A stretch of 64,000 nucleotides of DNA from CBDDCX01 sp965226925. Lineage in GTDB: Bacteria; Gemmatimonadota; Gemmatimonadetes; Longimicrobiales; Gaopeijiaceae. The stretch is taken from contig CBDDEN010000011.1 in the NCBI GenBank assembly GCA_965226925.1, forward strand, positions 372,001 through 436,000. Reading direction: 5' to 3'. This document shows, in pieces, positions 8,883 to 17,442 of the stretch (position 1 is its first letter; each line of letters starts with the position of its first letter). The notes beneath the pieces are model-generated. The model was given only the letters and a program-made list of their open reading frames with translations. It was not told the origin of the DNA and searched no databases. The position numbers and the translations under genes are program-made.

Positions 8883-9431
8883 ATGCCGCACGTCAGTGGT
8901 CGACACGCGATTTTCTCCCTCTTCGTCTGCGGAATGCTGGTCCTGCCCGCCGCGGTCTCCGCGCAGAGCCGGCCATGTGCTGGCGATGAATATCGTCAGT
9001 TCGACTTTTGGGTCGGGGGTTGGCGCGTCGAAAACGCTGCGGGTGCGCTCGTAGGGCACGACACCATCCGACGCGTCACGGATTGTTTCCTTCACGAGAG
9101 GCGCCCAGCGGCTACGAGGGACAGAGCTTCAACATATTCGACGCCGCCCGTGGAGTGTGGCACCAGAGTTGGGTCGACAACGGAGGGCTCCTGCTCCAGA
9201 GTTGGAGGGCTCCTGCTCCAGTTGGACGGCGGGCTCGACGGTGGCAAGATGATCCTCCAAGGTCCGGGTGTCGGTCAGGGTGGCGCCGCCGTCATCAACC
9301 GGATCACTTGGTCGGTGGAAGGTGGAGATCCGGATCACGTCAGGCAGCTCTGGGAGACGTCCGCAGACGACGGCAAAACCTGGTCGGTGGGCTTCGACGG
9401 ACACTACATGCGGGAAGCGGAGAAGAACTAG
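8883..9431 (+). CDS. Secreted DUF1579-like protein with an out-of-frame middle
   Basis: Signal peptide (about residues 1-27, ending VSAQ) followed by QFDFWVGGWRVEN, typical of DUF1579-type proteins of unknown function. The middle third is read in the wrong frame: the family sequence (SGYEGQSFNIFDAARGVWH) is in another frame at about 9105-9180 and returns to the original frame after a 22-base tandem duplication (copies at 9182-9199 and 9204-9221). The C-terminal part (WSVEGGDPDHVRQLWETS) is normal. Because the two shifts cancel, the frame has no stop, but the product would be altered; it may be a pseudogene. Confidence 0.65.
   Translation: MPHVSGRHAIFSLFVCGMLVLPAAVSAQSRPCAGDEYRQFDFWVGGWRVENAAGALVGHDTIRRVTDCFLHERRPAATRDRASTYSTPPVECGTRVGSTTEGSCSRVGGLLLQLDGGLDGGKMILQGPGVGQGGAAVINRITWSVEGGDPDHVRQLWETSADDGKTWSVGFDGHYMREAEKN
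9182..9221 (+). repeat. 22-base tandem duplication inside the DUF1579-like gene
   Basis: Two copies of GGAGGGCTCCTGCTCCAG at a 22-base period. With one copy, the family sequence VDNGGLLLQLDGGLDGGKM would be read without interruption, so the second copy is a recent slip that shifts the frame by one base. Confidence 0.8.
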
Positions 9432-9442
9432 AAGGCTGTTGA
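9429..9442 (+). repeat. Solo 14-base match to the terminus of MITE-like element 1
   Basis: TAGAAGGCTGTTGA overlaps the stop codon of the DUF1579-like gene and equals the first 14 bases of the 12049 element. It may be a fragment of another copy; no second end was found within the next few hundred bases. Confidence 0.4.
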
Positions 9443-9452
9443 GGGCGGAGGA

Positions 9453-9806
9453 TCAATCGACCCGACAGCCCATCCTGTGCCGGTGCCCCGCGAAGAAACG
9501 GTAGCTCCACTCGGCCAGGGGACGCACGAGGGGAACGCGGAATATCCAGACGAGCCGCCGCCCAACCGGCAGGACCCGCATGAGCCGTTCGAACGCCGCT
9601 GCCCCGGAGACGGTCGTGCCGTCCGACGCCACGAGCTGGATCGAGGCCTCGAAGCTCTCCTGCGTGATCCAAGGAAAGCGCTCCTTCACACCCGTTCCCT
9701 GTGAAGGGACGATGTCGAGAGCGTTCTCGCGGTCCCACCGTCGCAGTCTTTCTGCAAACCGACGGCACACCGAACACTCTCCGTCGAATACGACCGTATA
9801 GTCCAC
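9453..9806 (-). CDS. DCC-family thiol-disulfide oxidoreductase (DUF393)
   Basis: 117 residues with the family's defining N-terminal motif FDGECSVC (DxxCxxC, about residues 8-15), a thioredoxin-like redox centre. The C-terminal half has a hydrophobic stretch and ends near WSYRFFAGHRHRMGC, as usual for the family. Substrate is unknown; members occur in many aerobes. It converges with the DUF1579-like gene and diverges from murB. Confidence 0.88.
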   Translation of the reverse strand: MDYTVVFDGECSVCRRFAERLRRWDRENALDIVPSQGTGVKERFPWITQESFEASIQLVASDGTTVSGAAAFERLMRVLPVGRRLVWIFRVPLVRPLAEWSYRFFAGHRHRMGCRVD

Positions 9807-9998
9807 CCGGCTGATCCCTCCGCTTCTTCCGATTCCGAAAAGACGTGACCGCTCGATTTGGGCCGAGCCCTGACTGGCCCGCTTCCTGCATATCTTCTTC
9901 CTATGCGCGACCTCAGTGTTGCGTTTCCGTCGCGCGCCACGCCAGCCTATCTTGCCGGCGCTTCCAGATGGTCATCACCGAAGAGTGACCGGAGAGAG

Positions 9999-10943
9999 AT
10001 GTCCGACACCCAGCCCTTCAGCGAGCTCGAACGGAGACTGGGCTCCGAGCGACTGGAAGTCGACGTACCGTTGGCACCGCTCACCACGTTTCGTGTCGGC
10101 GGCCCTGCGGATCGGCTGTTTCGGGCCCACACAGCCGACGATCTCGCCGCCGCCGTCTTGGCCGTTCGCGAGCTGGGAGTCCCCCATTTCTTGCTTGGCA
10201 AAGGCGCCAACGTGCTTGTCGGTGACGGCGGCTTTCGGGGCGTGGTGATCCGATGCGAAGTAGGCGGAGTGGACTTCATCGAGTCCGATCTGGTGAGAGC
10301 CGGCGCCGGCGTCGAGACCTACCCTGACCTCATCGAGGCCACGGTCGCGCGTGGGTTGGCCGGCCTTCATCACTTCGTCGGAATCCCGAGCACGGTGGGT
10401 GGGGCCATCTGGCAGAACCTCCATTTCCTGTCCCCCGCCCCCGAGCGCGAACGCACGATGTTCATCGAAGAGATCGTCGAGATGGCGGACATCCTCACGC
10501 AAGAGGGCGAGAGACGCACGGTAGACCGGGAGTACTTCGACTTCGGATACGATCACAGCATCCTACACGATCGAGACGACGTCGTCCTCTCGGTCGACTT
10601 TCGCCTCTCGCCTGCGTCCGAGGAAGATCTCCGCCGGATCATGGAGGAGAATCTCGCGTGGCGTAAAGAGCGCCATCCCGACCTCCAGCGCCACCCTAGT
10701 GCCGGGTCCATCTTCCAGAAGATCGAGGGCGTCGGGGCGGGACGGCTCATCGATCAATGCGGTCTGAAGGGTCGTGTACACGGCGGGGCACAGATCTATG
10801 ACGAACACGCCAACATCATCGTGAACGTGGGTGGAGCCACGGCGGCGGACGTGCTGGCACTCATCGACCTTGCTCAGAAGACGGTCGCCCGAGAGCACGG
10901 CCTCGAGCTGGTTCCGGAGATCACCTTCGTGGGAGAGTTTTAG
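9999..10943 (+). CDS. murB: UDP-N-acetylenolpyruvoylglucosamine reductase
   Basis: FAD enzyme that reduces UDP-GlcNAc-enolpyruvate to UDP-MurNAc in cytoplasmic peptidoglycan synthesis. 314 residues from the ATG at 9999, which has GGAGAG just before it. The N-terminal FAD part carries LTTFRVGGPADRL and KGANVLVGDGGFRG; GIPSTVGGAIWQN is the central FAD motif; the C-terminal part has the catalytic Ser region HPSAGSIF, ANIIVNVGGATA and the late catalytic Glu in PEITFVG. Here it stands alone, outside a mur cluster. Confidence 0.93.
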   Translation: MSDTQPFSELERRLGSERLEVDVPLAPLTTFRVGGPADRLFRAHTADDLAAAVLAVRELGVPHFLLGKGANVLVGDGGFRGVVIRCEVGGVDFIESDLVRAGAGVETYPDLIEATVARGLAGLHHFVGIPSTVGGAIWQNLHFLSPAPERERTMFIEEIVEMADILTQEGERRTVDREYFDFGYDHSILHDRDDVVLSVDFRLSPASEEDLRRIMEENLAWRKERHPDLQRHPSAGSIFQKIEGVGAGRLIDQCGLKGRVHGGAQIYDEHANIIVNVGGATAADVLALIDLAQKTVAREHGLELVPEITFVGEF

Positions 10944-10974
10944 AAGGCTTCCGGGCAGGGTGAGGCCGGAAAGC

Positions 10975-11637
10975 CTACCCCGCAAGCTCGCTGAGGAGAT
11001 CCGCGTTCAAGTCGTGGCCACCGGGGTGGGTCCTCGTCCGGAACGGTATGTCCATCCCCGCCAATCGAGCCTCTTGCCGCCCATGGCCGTCTTCCGAGAC
11101 GTGATGGTCTGTCAGGCCACGAGCGAGCACCAGATCCGTCTCCGCCAACCGCCTCGGGCCCCGCTCCCGGTCGAGATCGTCGGGCGGATAGGCGCCCCAA
11201 CAGACCAGTCTCATCACGGGCCTGTCTCCCGACGTCACCCACCGACAGGCCGTATGCACTCCCTGCGAAAAACCCAGGACGATCAGGCTCTCGGGCGATC
11301 CGCCCACCGCGTCGTCTACCTCGTCCATGACCGCGTCGAGATAGCGCACGTAATCGTCGATCTCGCTCAGTCGGTCCTCGCGAGTCATCCAGGTTGACCC
11401 GACCGGAGCGTCGGTTCCGTGTTGCCGCGTGCCGTCGTCCAGGTAGAAGCGAGACAGCCCCTCGGGCGCCACGATGAACCGAGTGCCGTCGTCGAGTCCG
11501 TGGAAACGACTCAGGAAGCGGCTTGCGAGCTGACGATAACCGTGACAGACGAGCCACACCTGACGCGTGTCGGGCCCGGCCCGGCCCAACGTGAAGTACC
11601 GAGCCGTCCTGGCGACCTCGATGTGATGCTCTTCCAC
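10975..11637 (-). CDS. Alpha/beta hydrolase, carboxylesterase/phospholipase type
   Basis: 220 residues with an alpha/beta-hydrolase fold: oxyanion region LVCHGYRQ, nucleophile elbow GFSQGV (Ser about 147), and the catalytic His in HPGGHDLN near the end. The size and motif spacing match the small carboxylesterase family (YpfH/phospholipase type). Substrate unknown. Its start lies 6 bases after the stop of the small membrane protein gene, so the two probably share a transcript. Confidence 0.85.
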   Translation of the reverse strand: MEEHHIEVARTARYFTLGRAGPDTRQVWLVCHGYRQLASRFLSRFHGLDDGTRFIVAPEGLSRFYLDDGTRQHGTDAPVGSTWMTREDRLSEIDDYVRYLDAVMDEVDDAVGGSPESLIVLGFSQGVHTACRWVTSGDRPVMRLVCWGAYPPDDLDRERGPRRLAETDLVLARGLTDHHVSEDGHGRQEARLAGMDIPFRTRTHPGGHDLNADLLSELAG

Positions 11638-11643
11638 GTCGTC

Positions 11644-12021
11644 TCAAACCCCGATCCAAAGGAACACGGTATAGCTCAAGAAACCCACATGGGAGAGTAG
11701 GAAGAGCACGAGTGCGCCGCGCCGCCACCTCCCGCGCTCGAACTTGAGGTTCCAAAAGACGAGGCCGACGGGGAGGAGCAGAAGCCATCCCACGTATGGA
11801 AGAAAGTGAGCGGCCAAGCTAGGCAGCGTGTCGAGGAAGACCGAGGGGCTCCGGGACCGTCCCAACCCTGTGAGAAGACCGCGTAGCCCCAAGGGGAAGA
11901 GTACGCAGTACTCGGGAATGATGAAGAGCGCATTCACGAAGAACCACATACCCTCCCGACTCTCGATCCAGGGTTCCTCGGAGCCGAGGACCGCATGAGG
12001 CCGTTCAAGAAAAGCTGGCAT
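11644..12021 (-). CDS. Small membrane protein of unknown function
   Basis: 125 residues with three predicted transmembrane helices (about 25-50, 68-90 and 103-122) and a basic loop (FERGRWRRG) between the last two. No family recognised. The true start may be the later Met before WFFVNALF. It is immediately followed by the alpha/beta hydrolase gene, suggesting one operon; the MITE-like element begins 28 bases upstream of its start and may interfere with or supply its promoter. Confidence 0.6.
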   Translation of the reverse strand: MPAFLERPHAVLGSEEPWIESREGMWFFVNALFIIPEYCVLFPLGLRGLLTGLGRSRSPSVFLDTLPSLAAHFLPYVGWLLLLPVGLVFWNLKFERGRWRRGALVLFLLSHVGFLSYTVFLWIGV

Positions 12022-12048
12022 GGAACCGTTCGCGGCTTTCGGCCGTCC

Positions 12049-12373
12049 TAGAAGGCTGTTGAAGAAGTACAGCGGGTCGCGTTGCGGACGCCACGGCCCC
12101 AGGCCCTAGGCGGAGCGACGACGCCATAGCCGTAGCTACGGTTAGGAGCTCCAACAACGCGGGCACCGCGCGAAGCGTGGTCGGGGCCGTGCCACCGCAA
12201 CCCACGAACACGTAAGCTCATATCAACTCGTCTGTTGGGCACAGGGTGGCTGCGCGGTTGATCCTGCGTCTCTCCTCCTCGCCGTAGCTCGGCTACGACT
12301 CGTCGTCGTTCCTTGTCTGAACGCGCGCAAGCACCCTGTGCGCGACCCACTGTACTTCTTCAACAGCCTTCTA
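12049..12373. mobile_element. MITE-like element 1, TA-bounded, 33-bp inverted termini
   Basis: The ends are near-perfect inverted repeats: both read TAGAAGGCTGTTGAAGAAG from outside in, and the match extends to 33 of the first 33-34 bases with one mismatch (C/T at position 25). Both ends sit on a TA, as expected for IS630/Tc1-mariner type targets. It encodes no transposase. Each half holds a CGACGACG segment followed by a TAGC...GCTA stem, so the element looks like two related units head to head. It fills the gap upstream of the M16 peptidase gene. Confidence 0.8.
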
Positions 12374-12498
12374 ATGGTGTAGAGTCCCGGCGGTTCCGTG
12401 AGGGTTCGCCTGGTAGCGCCGAAAGGTGTCAGTGCTTCGATGGCCCTGCAACCACCGCGGTACCCGACGGCTTCTTGGATCGACCGCGGGGTCACGCT

Positions 12499-14890
12499 AT
12501 GCTGAACATCATCATGAACCACCCGAAAGTGACCGCAATGAGCCCGAGATCGGCCGCAGCGGCCATCCTTTCCCTAGGACTTTTCATTCCCGGCTCGGTC
12601 CGAGGGCAGGTGCCGGATTCGCTCGTTCAAGCTTCGGATTCCCTCAGGCAAGCGCCGGACTCCCTCAGACAAGCGCCGGACTCGTCCGGTAGCACCACGG
12701 TTTCTGTCGCCGAGTCGGGCGAAAACCCCTTTGCGGATTTCGAGACCCACTTTCTGGCTAATGGGCTCAAGGTCTGGTTCAAGAGCATGCCGGACGCCCC
12801 CAACGTGTCCGTCAGCGTCGCCGTGCCATTCGGCTCACACTCGGACCCGCGTGGTAAGGAGGGCCTGGCCCACTTTACGGAGCATATGCTCTTCTCGGAC
12901 CACGAGGATCGATCCGAGCAGGAGGTCAAGGACGCGATCGAGGGGCTCGGCGGACGGCGTAACGGATTCACGACGCCGGACCACACATGGTACTACGCCA
13001 CCATAGGCAAGGAGCACGGGCTGTTCGCCATCGAGTGGCTCTCCGGCATCGTCTCTCCCCACACCATGGACCCCGACGTGGTGGAGAGGAATCGACAGCC
13101 CATCGCCATCGAAACGAACGCCAGGCCGCGCGAGGTGTTCGAGCGTGTCTGGGCATTCCTGAATCCCTCGCTGCTCATGCCTCCGGACTTCTGGCAGCGA
13201 GAGTTCGGCATGGACACGCGGGGCCTGAAGCCGCTGGACCGCTGGGGCACGCTGCATCGAATCACACCCGAGGACCTGCGTGGTTTCTACGACACATACT
13301 ACGTACCGGCTGCCATGACCCTCACCATCGTCGGGGACCTGGACCGGGACGAGGCGATGGCGATGGCGGAGAATACGTTCGGCGCGCTTCCACGACGTGC
13401 CGTGCCTCCCCGCGAGATCGCGATCACAGACCCGAACAGAATGAGGGCCACCTACTCGTGGGGTTTCCCCTCGAACGTTCGGTACACGGCTCGGTACAAG
13501 TTCTTCCATCCGAGCGCCGAGGACGAGCTCATGATCCTCTTCGCCCGGGACCTGCTCGATCGACGCCTCAATCAACGGTTGCGGTACGGGGAGCAGAAGG
13601 CGGTCTACAGCTTGCAGGTGGAGTCCTCGAAGCGCGGACCCGCGGTCTTTCTCCAGGTGAGGGGTGCGATCGACGCCGACGAGTACGATTTCGCGCTCGG
13701 GGTGATCGAGGAGGAAATCGAATCGCTTCGGACCGGAGCGCTGGACCCCGACGCGTTCGAGGCGGACCGGACCGCGGTCATCGAGCGCCTCCGCAGTGGA
13801 AACCAGACGTCGGAGGCCTTGAACTTCTGGGTGTATCGGAACTTCTACGATCCGGACACATACTCCGATTTCCCGGACGTGCTGGGATTCTACGAGGGCG
13901 TCAGCCAGGAGCAGGTCGCCTCCTTCGCCGAGCGGAATCTCGTGGCAGAGCGACAGGTCCTGTCGGTGATTCGCATCCATCCCCTCAGCCAGGAACTCAT
14001 GGTGCTGGCTCTCCTGGTCCTGGTGTGGGCAGCGGTTCGTGTCGTGGGGTGGGGGCTCACCACTTCGATCACCATGAGCGACATCCGGTACGTGGCACGT
14101 TTTAGGGTGCCTATCGTCTTCAGGATTGCGGCGCTCGTGGTGGGCGGCGGAGTGGGGTTGATTCTGGCCCGACTGACCTTCTTCGGCCTCCAGTGGATCA
14201 CGCTCGCATATGTGGCGACGGTGGACGACTACACCATCCAGGTGGGCAGCTACGCCCTGATGCTCATCTCGGTGCTGGCGCTGTTCCTGGTCTATCTCTC
14301 ACGTCTTCCCAAGAAACTGTTGGTCTTCCCCGATCACCTGCGGGTCAAGTCCCTCGCCTATCGCTCACGCATCTTCAAGCCCGAAGATCTAGAGGAGATC
14401 TCGCTCCGCCGCTTTCATAAGGTCTGGCTCAGCAGCGATCTTCCGATGCTTCCCCATGACCCTGGGATTGCTCCGTCCCGGTATCTACCTGCGGCCTGCG
14501 AGGGGGCGGGCGTACTTCTTCCGCTCCCGGAACAGCAACGAGCTCATCGAGGTGTTGGGCGCTTGGCGGGGTGAGCCAATCACGACCGCCATACCCGAAC
14601 GAAGAGATGAGGCCGGTTCGGAGCGAGCGGGCGACGGGACTTCGGGGTCCCGGAGCCGCTCAGCCCCCCAGGTGCCTGCCCGGACGACCCCCTCCGGCTC
14701 CGCTCCGCCTGCACCGCTCGCCACCGAGGCTTCGAGGAAGGTGACACACAAGCCGTCCGTTCAGGCGGAGCCCGATCCGTCCTCCGTAGAGGAGAGTCTC
14801 GACGACATCGACTACGACAGCATCGGATTGACCGACGCCGAGATGGAAGAACTCCTCGGCGAGACCAGGCGGGATGACGATAGGGCCTGA
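12499..14890 (+). CDS. M16 family zinc metallopeptidase with C-terminal membrane/PH-like domain, frameshifted near the end
   Basis: Secreted or membrane-bound peptidase. A signal peptide and short DSLRQAP repeats (about 35-60) precede the M16 domain with the inverted zinc motif HFTEH (His125, Glu128, His129) and a second M16-like half. After about residue 500 come three or four transmembrane helices and a domain resembling bacterial PH domains (LLVFPDHLRVKSLAYRS). At the CCCC run near 14452 the frame breaks; the continuation (GIYLRPARGRAYFFRS) is in the +1 frame and ends at 14890 with an acidic tail. Without correction the protein stops at 14574 after an unrelated tail. The ATG at 12499 was chosen; 12514 and 12538 are alternatives. 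Confidence 0.82.
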
Positions 14891-14896
14891 GCGACC

Positions 14897-16312
14897 CTAG
14901 GCTCCGACCTCCACCCCTTCGTCGACGTGGAGCCTCGTCAGGTCCCGGGCGAACCGGACGCGTACTCGCACCAGCAGGAACAACGAGACCGCTGCGAGCC
15001 CGGCGGCCATCCCCCACCACAGCCCCAGCGGGCCGAGATCAGCCCGAAAGCCGAGGTAGAGGCTGATCGGCAAGCCGATGAGCCAGAAACCCAGCAGGTT
15101 CACCACCATGGGTGCCAGCGTGTCACCGACTCCCCGTAGCGCACCCGATGCGACGGCCTGGAGTCCGTCGAACACCTGGAAGATGCCCGCCACGGGAATG
15201 AGCGTAGCCGCCAGACCCACGACCACCACGTCCGTGCTGTAGATGCGGGCCAGCACATCTGGAATGCTCAGGAACGTGATACCGAAAAAGACCATCATGC
15301 CCCCGACGAAGAGGAGGCCCGCCCCGGCCGACCGCCGAGCTTTCGCCGGATCCCCCGCCCCGACCGCCTGACCCACCAGAACGGCGGCCGCCTGAGTGAC
15401 GCCGACCGCAGCCATGAAAGTGAGGCTCGCGAGGTTGATGGCGACCTGGTGGCTCGCCATGGGGATCGTGCCCAACCACCCCATCGCGATTCCAATGACT
15501 CCGAAGACCCCGAATTCGAGTAGGAACTGCGCCCCGATGGGAGCCCCGATGCGGAACATCCGGAGCAGCGGCGCGAACGCCATCGCCCCGGGGCGCAGTG
15601 GCCAGAAGTAGGGGCGTAGCACGGGCCAGCCCACACCCAACAGCGCCAGGAGCATGACCCAGCGGCTCAGCGTCGTGGCCCATCCCGATCCCACTGCACC
15701 CAGAGCCGGAAAGCCGAGATTTCCGAAGATCAGCACCCAGTTGAAGAGGACGTTCGCGAGGTTGGCCACCAGGATGACGAGCACGATGGGAGCGACCCGG
15801 CCCATGGACTGCAGGCTCTGGCGCAGCACGATGAAGCCGTAGAAGGGCAACACCCCGGGAATCGAAACCAGGGCGTACTCCGCGGCTATCGGTATCACGT
15901 CTGGAGGTTGCCGCAGGAATGTGAGAAACGGCAGCCCAGGAGTCAGCAGCAGCGAAGTGAAGAGCGACAGGATGGCGGTCATTACGAACCCGCGCTGGAT
16001 CCCTCGCGCGATCCCCGTGCGGTCGCCGGCCCCAAAGGCCTGGGATATCACGGGATCCAAGGCCAAGAGCGTGCCGAGCCCGAAGCTCGCGGTGAGGAAG
16101 AAGAACAGGTTGCCCAAGGCGACAGCCGCGAGGTCGCGAGCCGAAACGTGCCCGACCATCACCGTGTCCACCGCCCCCATCATCACGACTCCCACCTGGA
16201 CCGCGGCGACGGGCATGGCCAGACGGATCAGGGAAGCGAAGTCGGCCTTCACGGGGATCATCTGGCGAACGACACGCATGGGCACGCAGGAATCGGGGGT
16301 GGCACTGGACAT
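14897..16312 (-). CDS. MATE family multidrug/sodium antiporter
   Basis: Inner-membrane efflux protein with twelve predicted helices in two six-helix halves, exporting drugs or metabolites in exchange for Na+ or H+. Typical start of the fold: LAMPVAAVQVGVVMMGAVDT and VGHVSARDLAAVALG; GSGWATTLSRW and SGALRGVGDT are NorM-like motifs. I chose the ATG at 16312, which has GAGG about 9 bases upstream; the frame is open further upstream. It converges with the M16 peptidase gene (6-base gap). The substrate cannot be told from sequence. Confidence 0.93.
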   Translation of the reverse strand: MSSATPDSCVPMRVVRQMIPVKADFASLIRLAMPVAAVQVGVVMMGAVDTVMVGHVSARDLAAVALGNLFFFLTASFGLGTLLALDPVISQAFGAGDRTGIARGIQRGFVMTAILSLFTSLLLTPGLPFLTFLRQPPDVIPIAAEYALVSIPGVLPFYGFIVLRQSLQSMGRVAPIVLVILVANLANVLFNWVLIFGNLGFPALGAVGSGWATTLSRWVMLLALLGVGWPVLRPYFWPLRPGAMAFAPLLRMFRIGAPIGAQFLLEFGVFGVIGIAMGWLGTIPMASHQVAINLASLTFMAAVGVTQAAAVLVGQAVGAGDPAKARRSAGAGLLFVGGMMVFFGITFLSIPDVLARIYSTDVVVVGLAATLIPVAGIFQVFDGLQAVASGALRGVGDTLAPMVVNLLGFWLIGLPISLYLGFRADLGPLGLWWGMAAGLAAVSLFLLVRVRVRFARDLTRLHVDEGVEVGA

Positions 16313-16454
16313 GAAGAGGACCTCGACGGAGCCCAAAGCGCCGACGAGGTCCGAAAAGGATAACACTTTTGCCCTGGGCGGAGCGTGATCGCCGGGTGGC
16401 TACCTCGGTACCCGGGCGGCTCCTACGGTGTCCCTCCTCCCGGGGTTCGCTACA

Positions 16455-16633
16455 CTACTCGTCGCTGCGACGAGGACGCGCCACCAACTCACCCCCACAC
16501 TTCGGACAGACGCGCTTCATCGCTTCCGTACACGCCGGACAGAACGTGCATTCGTAACTGCAATCTGAGCCTCGTCGCCGTGGCCGAGCGGGGCCTGGCA
16601 ACGCTCACAGCTACTACGCATCTCGAGGGTCAT
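16455..16633 (-). pseudogene. DUF1272 small zinc-ribbon protein, one-base deletion
   Basis: The start MTLEMRSSCERCQAPLG and, in the next frame, CSYECTFCPACTEAM and RVCPKCGGELVARPRR together make a typical DUF1272 protein of 59 residues with four CxxC-type cysteine pairs, function unknown. One T is missing from a TTT run at about 16562-16564, which breaks the frame in the middle. With the base restored the gene runs cleanly from ATG at 16633 to TAG at 16455. No other gene occupies this stretch. Confidence 0.7.
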
Positions 16634-16956
16634 TTCGTCCGGTTCCGTATCGTGGTCTTCGTCTCTGGGGGGTACACCTAACCACGCCGGATCGGTCGGG
16701 CCCCCGTGACGCGAGTCGTTGTCAGGTCCTATCTTGCCGCTAGTGAAGTGTAGCAGAAGTCTGGTAGCCTCCGAGGGCGCGGACCGCGCCCGCAGATCAA
16801 GGCGCGACGACGAGGAATAGCACCGCTATTTCGATGAGGAGCAACGCCGAGCTGCGGGATGCGGACGCGTGCGAATGGCAGCATGACTTCTGCTACGCCT
16901 CACTAGGATGGCGTCGGTCCGTCCCGCGACCCGAGGTTGCCCAGGAGGCGAATGTA
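16634..16956. other. Intergenic stretch holding MITE-like element 2
   Basis: About 320 bases between the divergent DUF1272 and thioesterase genes. Apart from the element at 16741-16905 and the ribosome site CAGGAGGCG before the thioesterase start, nothing is recognised. Confidence 0.6.
16741..16905. mobile_element. MITE-like element 2, TA-bounded, 21-bp inverted termini
   Basis: Ends TAGTGAAGTGTAGCAGAAGT and, from the other side, TAGTGAGGCGTAGCAGAAGT: 21 bases with two mismatches, both beginning at TA. About 165 bases, no coding. The centre has CAAGG..CGACGACGAG, a stem GAATAGC-ACC-GCTATTTC, then GAGGAG, the same plan as in the 12049 element although the termini differ. It lies directly upstream of the thioesterase gene, 52 bases before its ATG. 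Confidence 0.78.
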
Positions 16957-17442
16957 ATGTCGGATACGAGGGCAGAGTCGCCGGGGGACCGCCTCAATCA
17001 ACTCTGGAATCGATGCTCCGCCTTCCCGGGTGGACGATGGGTGTTCAGCAGGCTTCTGCGTTTCATGGTCCCGTACAGCGGATCCATCGGTGCACGGGTC
17101 GAGGCACTGCAGCCCGGTTACGCCCGTCTTTCGCTCAAGGACAGACGTCGGGTCCGAAACCACCTCCGGTCGGTTCACGCGGTGGCTCTGGTCAACCTGG
17201 GGGAGCTGGCCAGCGGACTGGCAATGCTCACCGGACTTCCCTCCACGGTGCGGGGCATCGTAACCGGAATCTCGGTCGAGTACCTGAAGAAGGCGCGCGG
17301 AACGCTCGTTGCAGAATGTCGCTGCGATCCGCCACACGTCACCGAGAACACCGACTACACGGTGACGGCCGAGGTTCTGGATGCCGCGGGCGACGCGGTG
17401 GCCAGGGTGTCCGTCATCTGGCGATTGGGACCGGTCAAGTGA
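16957..17442 (+). CDS. Hotdog-fold thioesterase-like protein (DUF4442 type)
   Basis: 161 residues with the pattern of DUF4442 hotdog proteins: MVPYSGSIGARVEALQPG, the RNHLRSVHAVALVNLGE helix, and a C-terminal strand set ending VSVIWRLGP. Family members are thought to hydrolyse acyl-CoA or related thioesters in the cytoplasm. ATG at 16957 with AGGAGG seven bases upstream. The stop overlaps the GTG start of the nitronate monooxygenase gene (GTGA), so both are translated together. Confidence 0.85.
   Translation: MSDTRAESPGDRLNQLWNRCSAFPGGRWVFSRLLRFMVPYSGSIGARVEALQPGYARLSLKDRRRVRNHLRSVHAVALVNLGELASGLAMLTGLPSTVRGIVTGISVEYLKKARGTLVAECRCDPPHVTENTDYTVTAEVLDAAGDAVARVSVIWRLGPVK

Noticed and set aside
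10941..10954. TAGAAGGCTTCCGG after murB as a third copy of the MITE terminus
   Set aside because: Only the first nine bases match the terminus, which is too short to support it.
12835..13980. Minus-strand frame of 381 codons within the M16 peptidase gene
   Set aside because: Opposite strand of a clear peptidase domain, no recognisable motifs.
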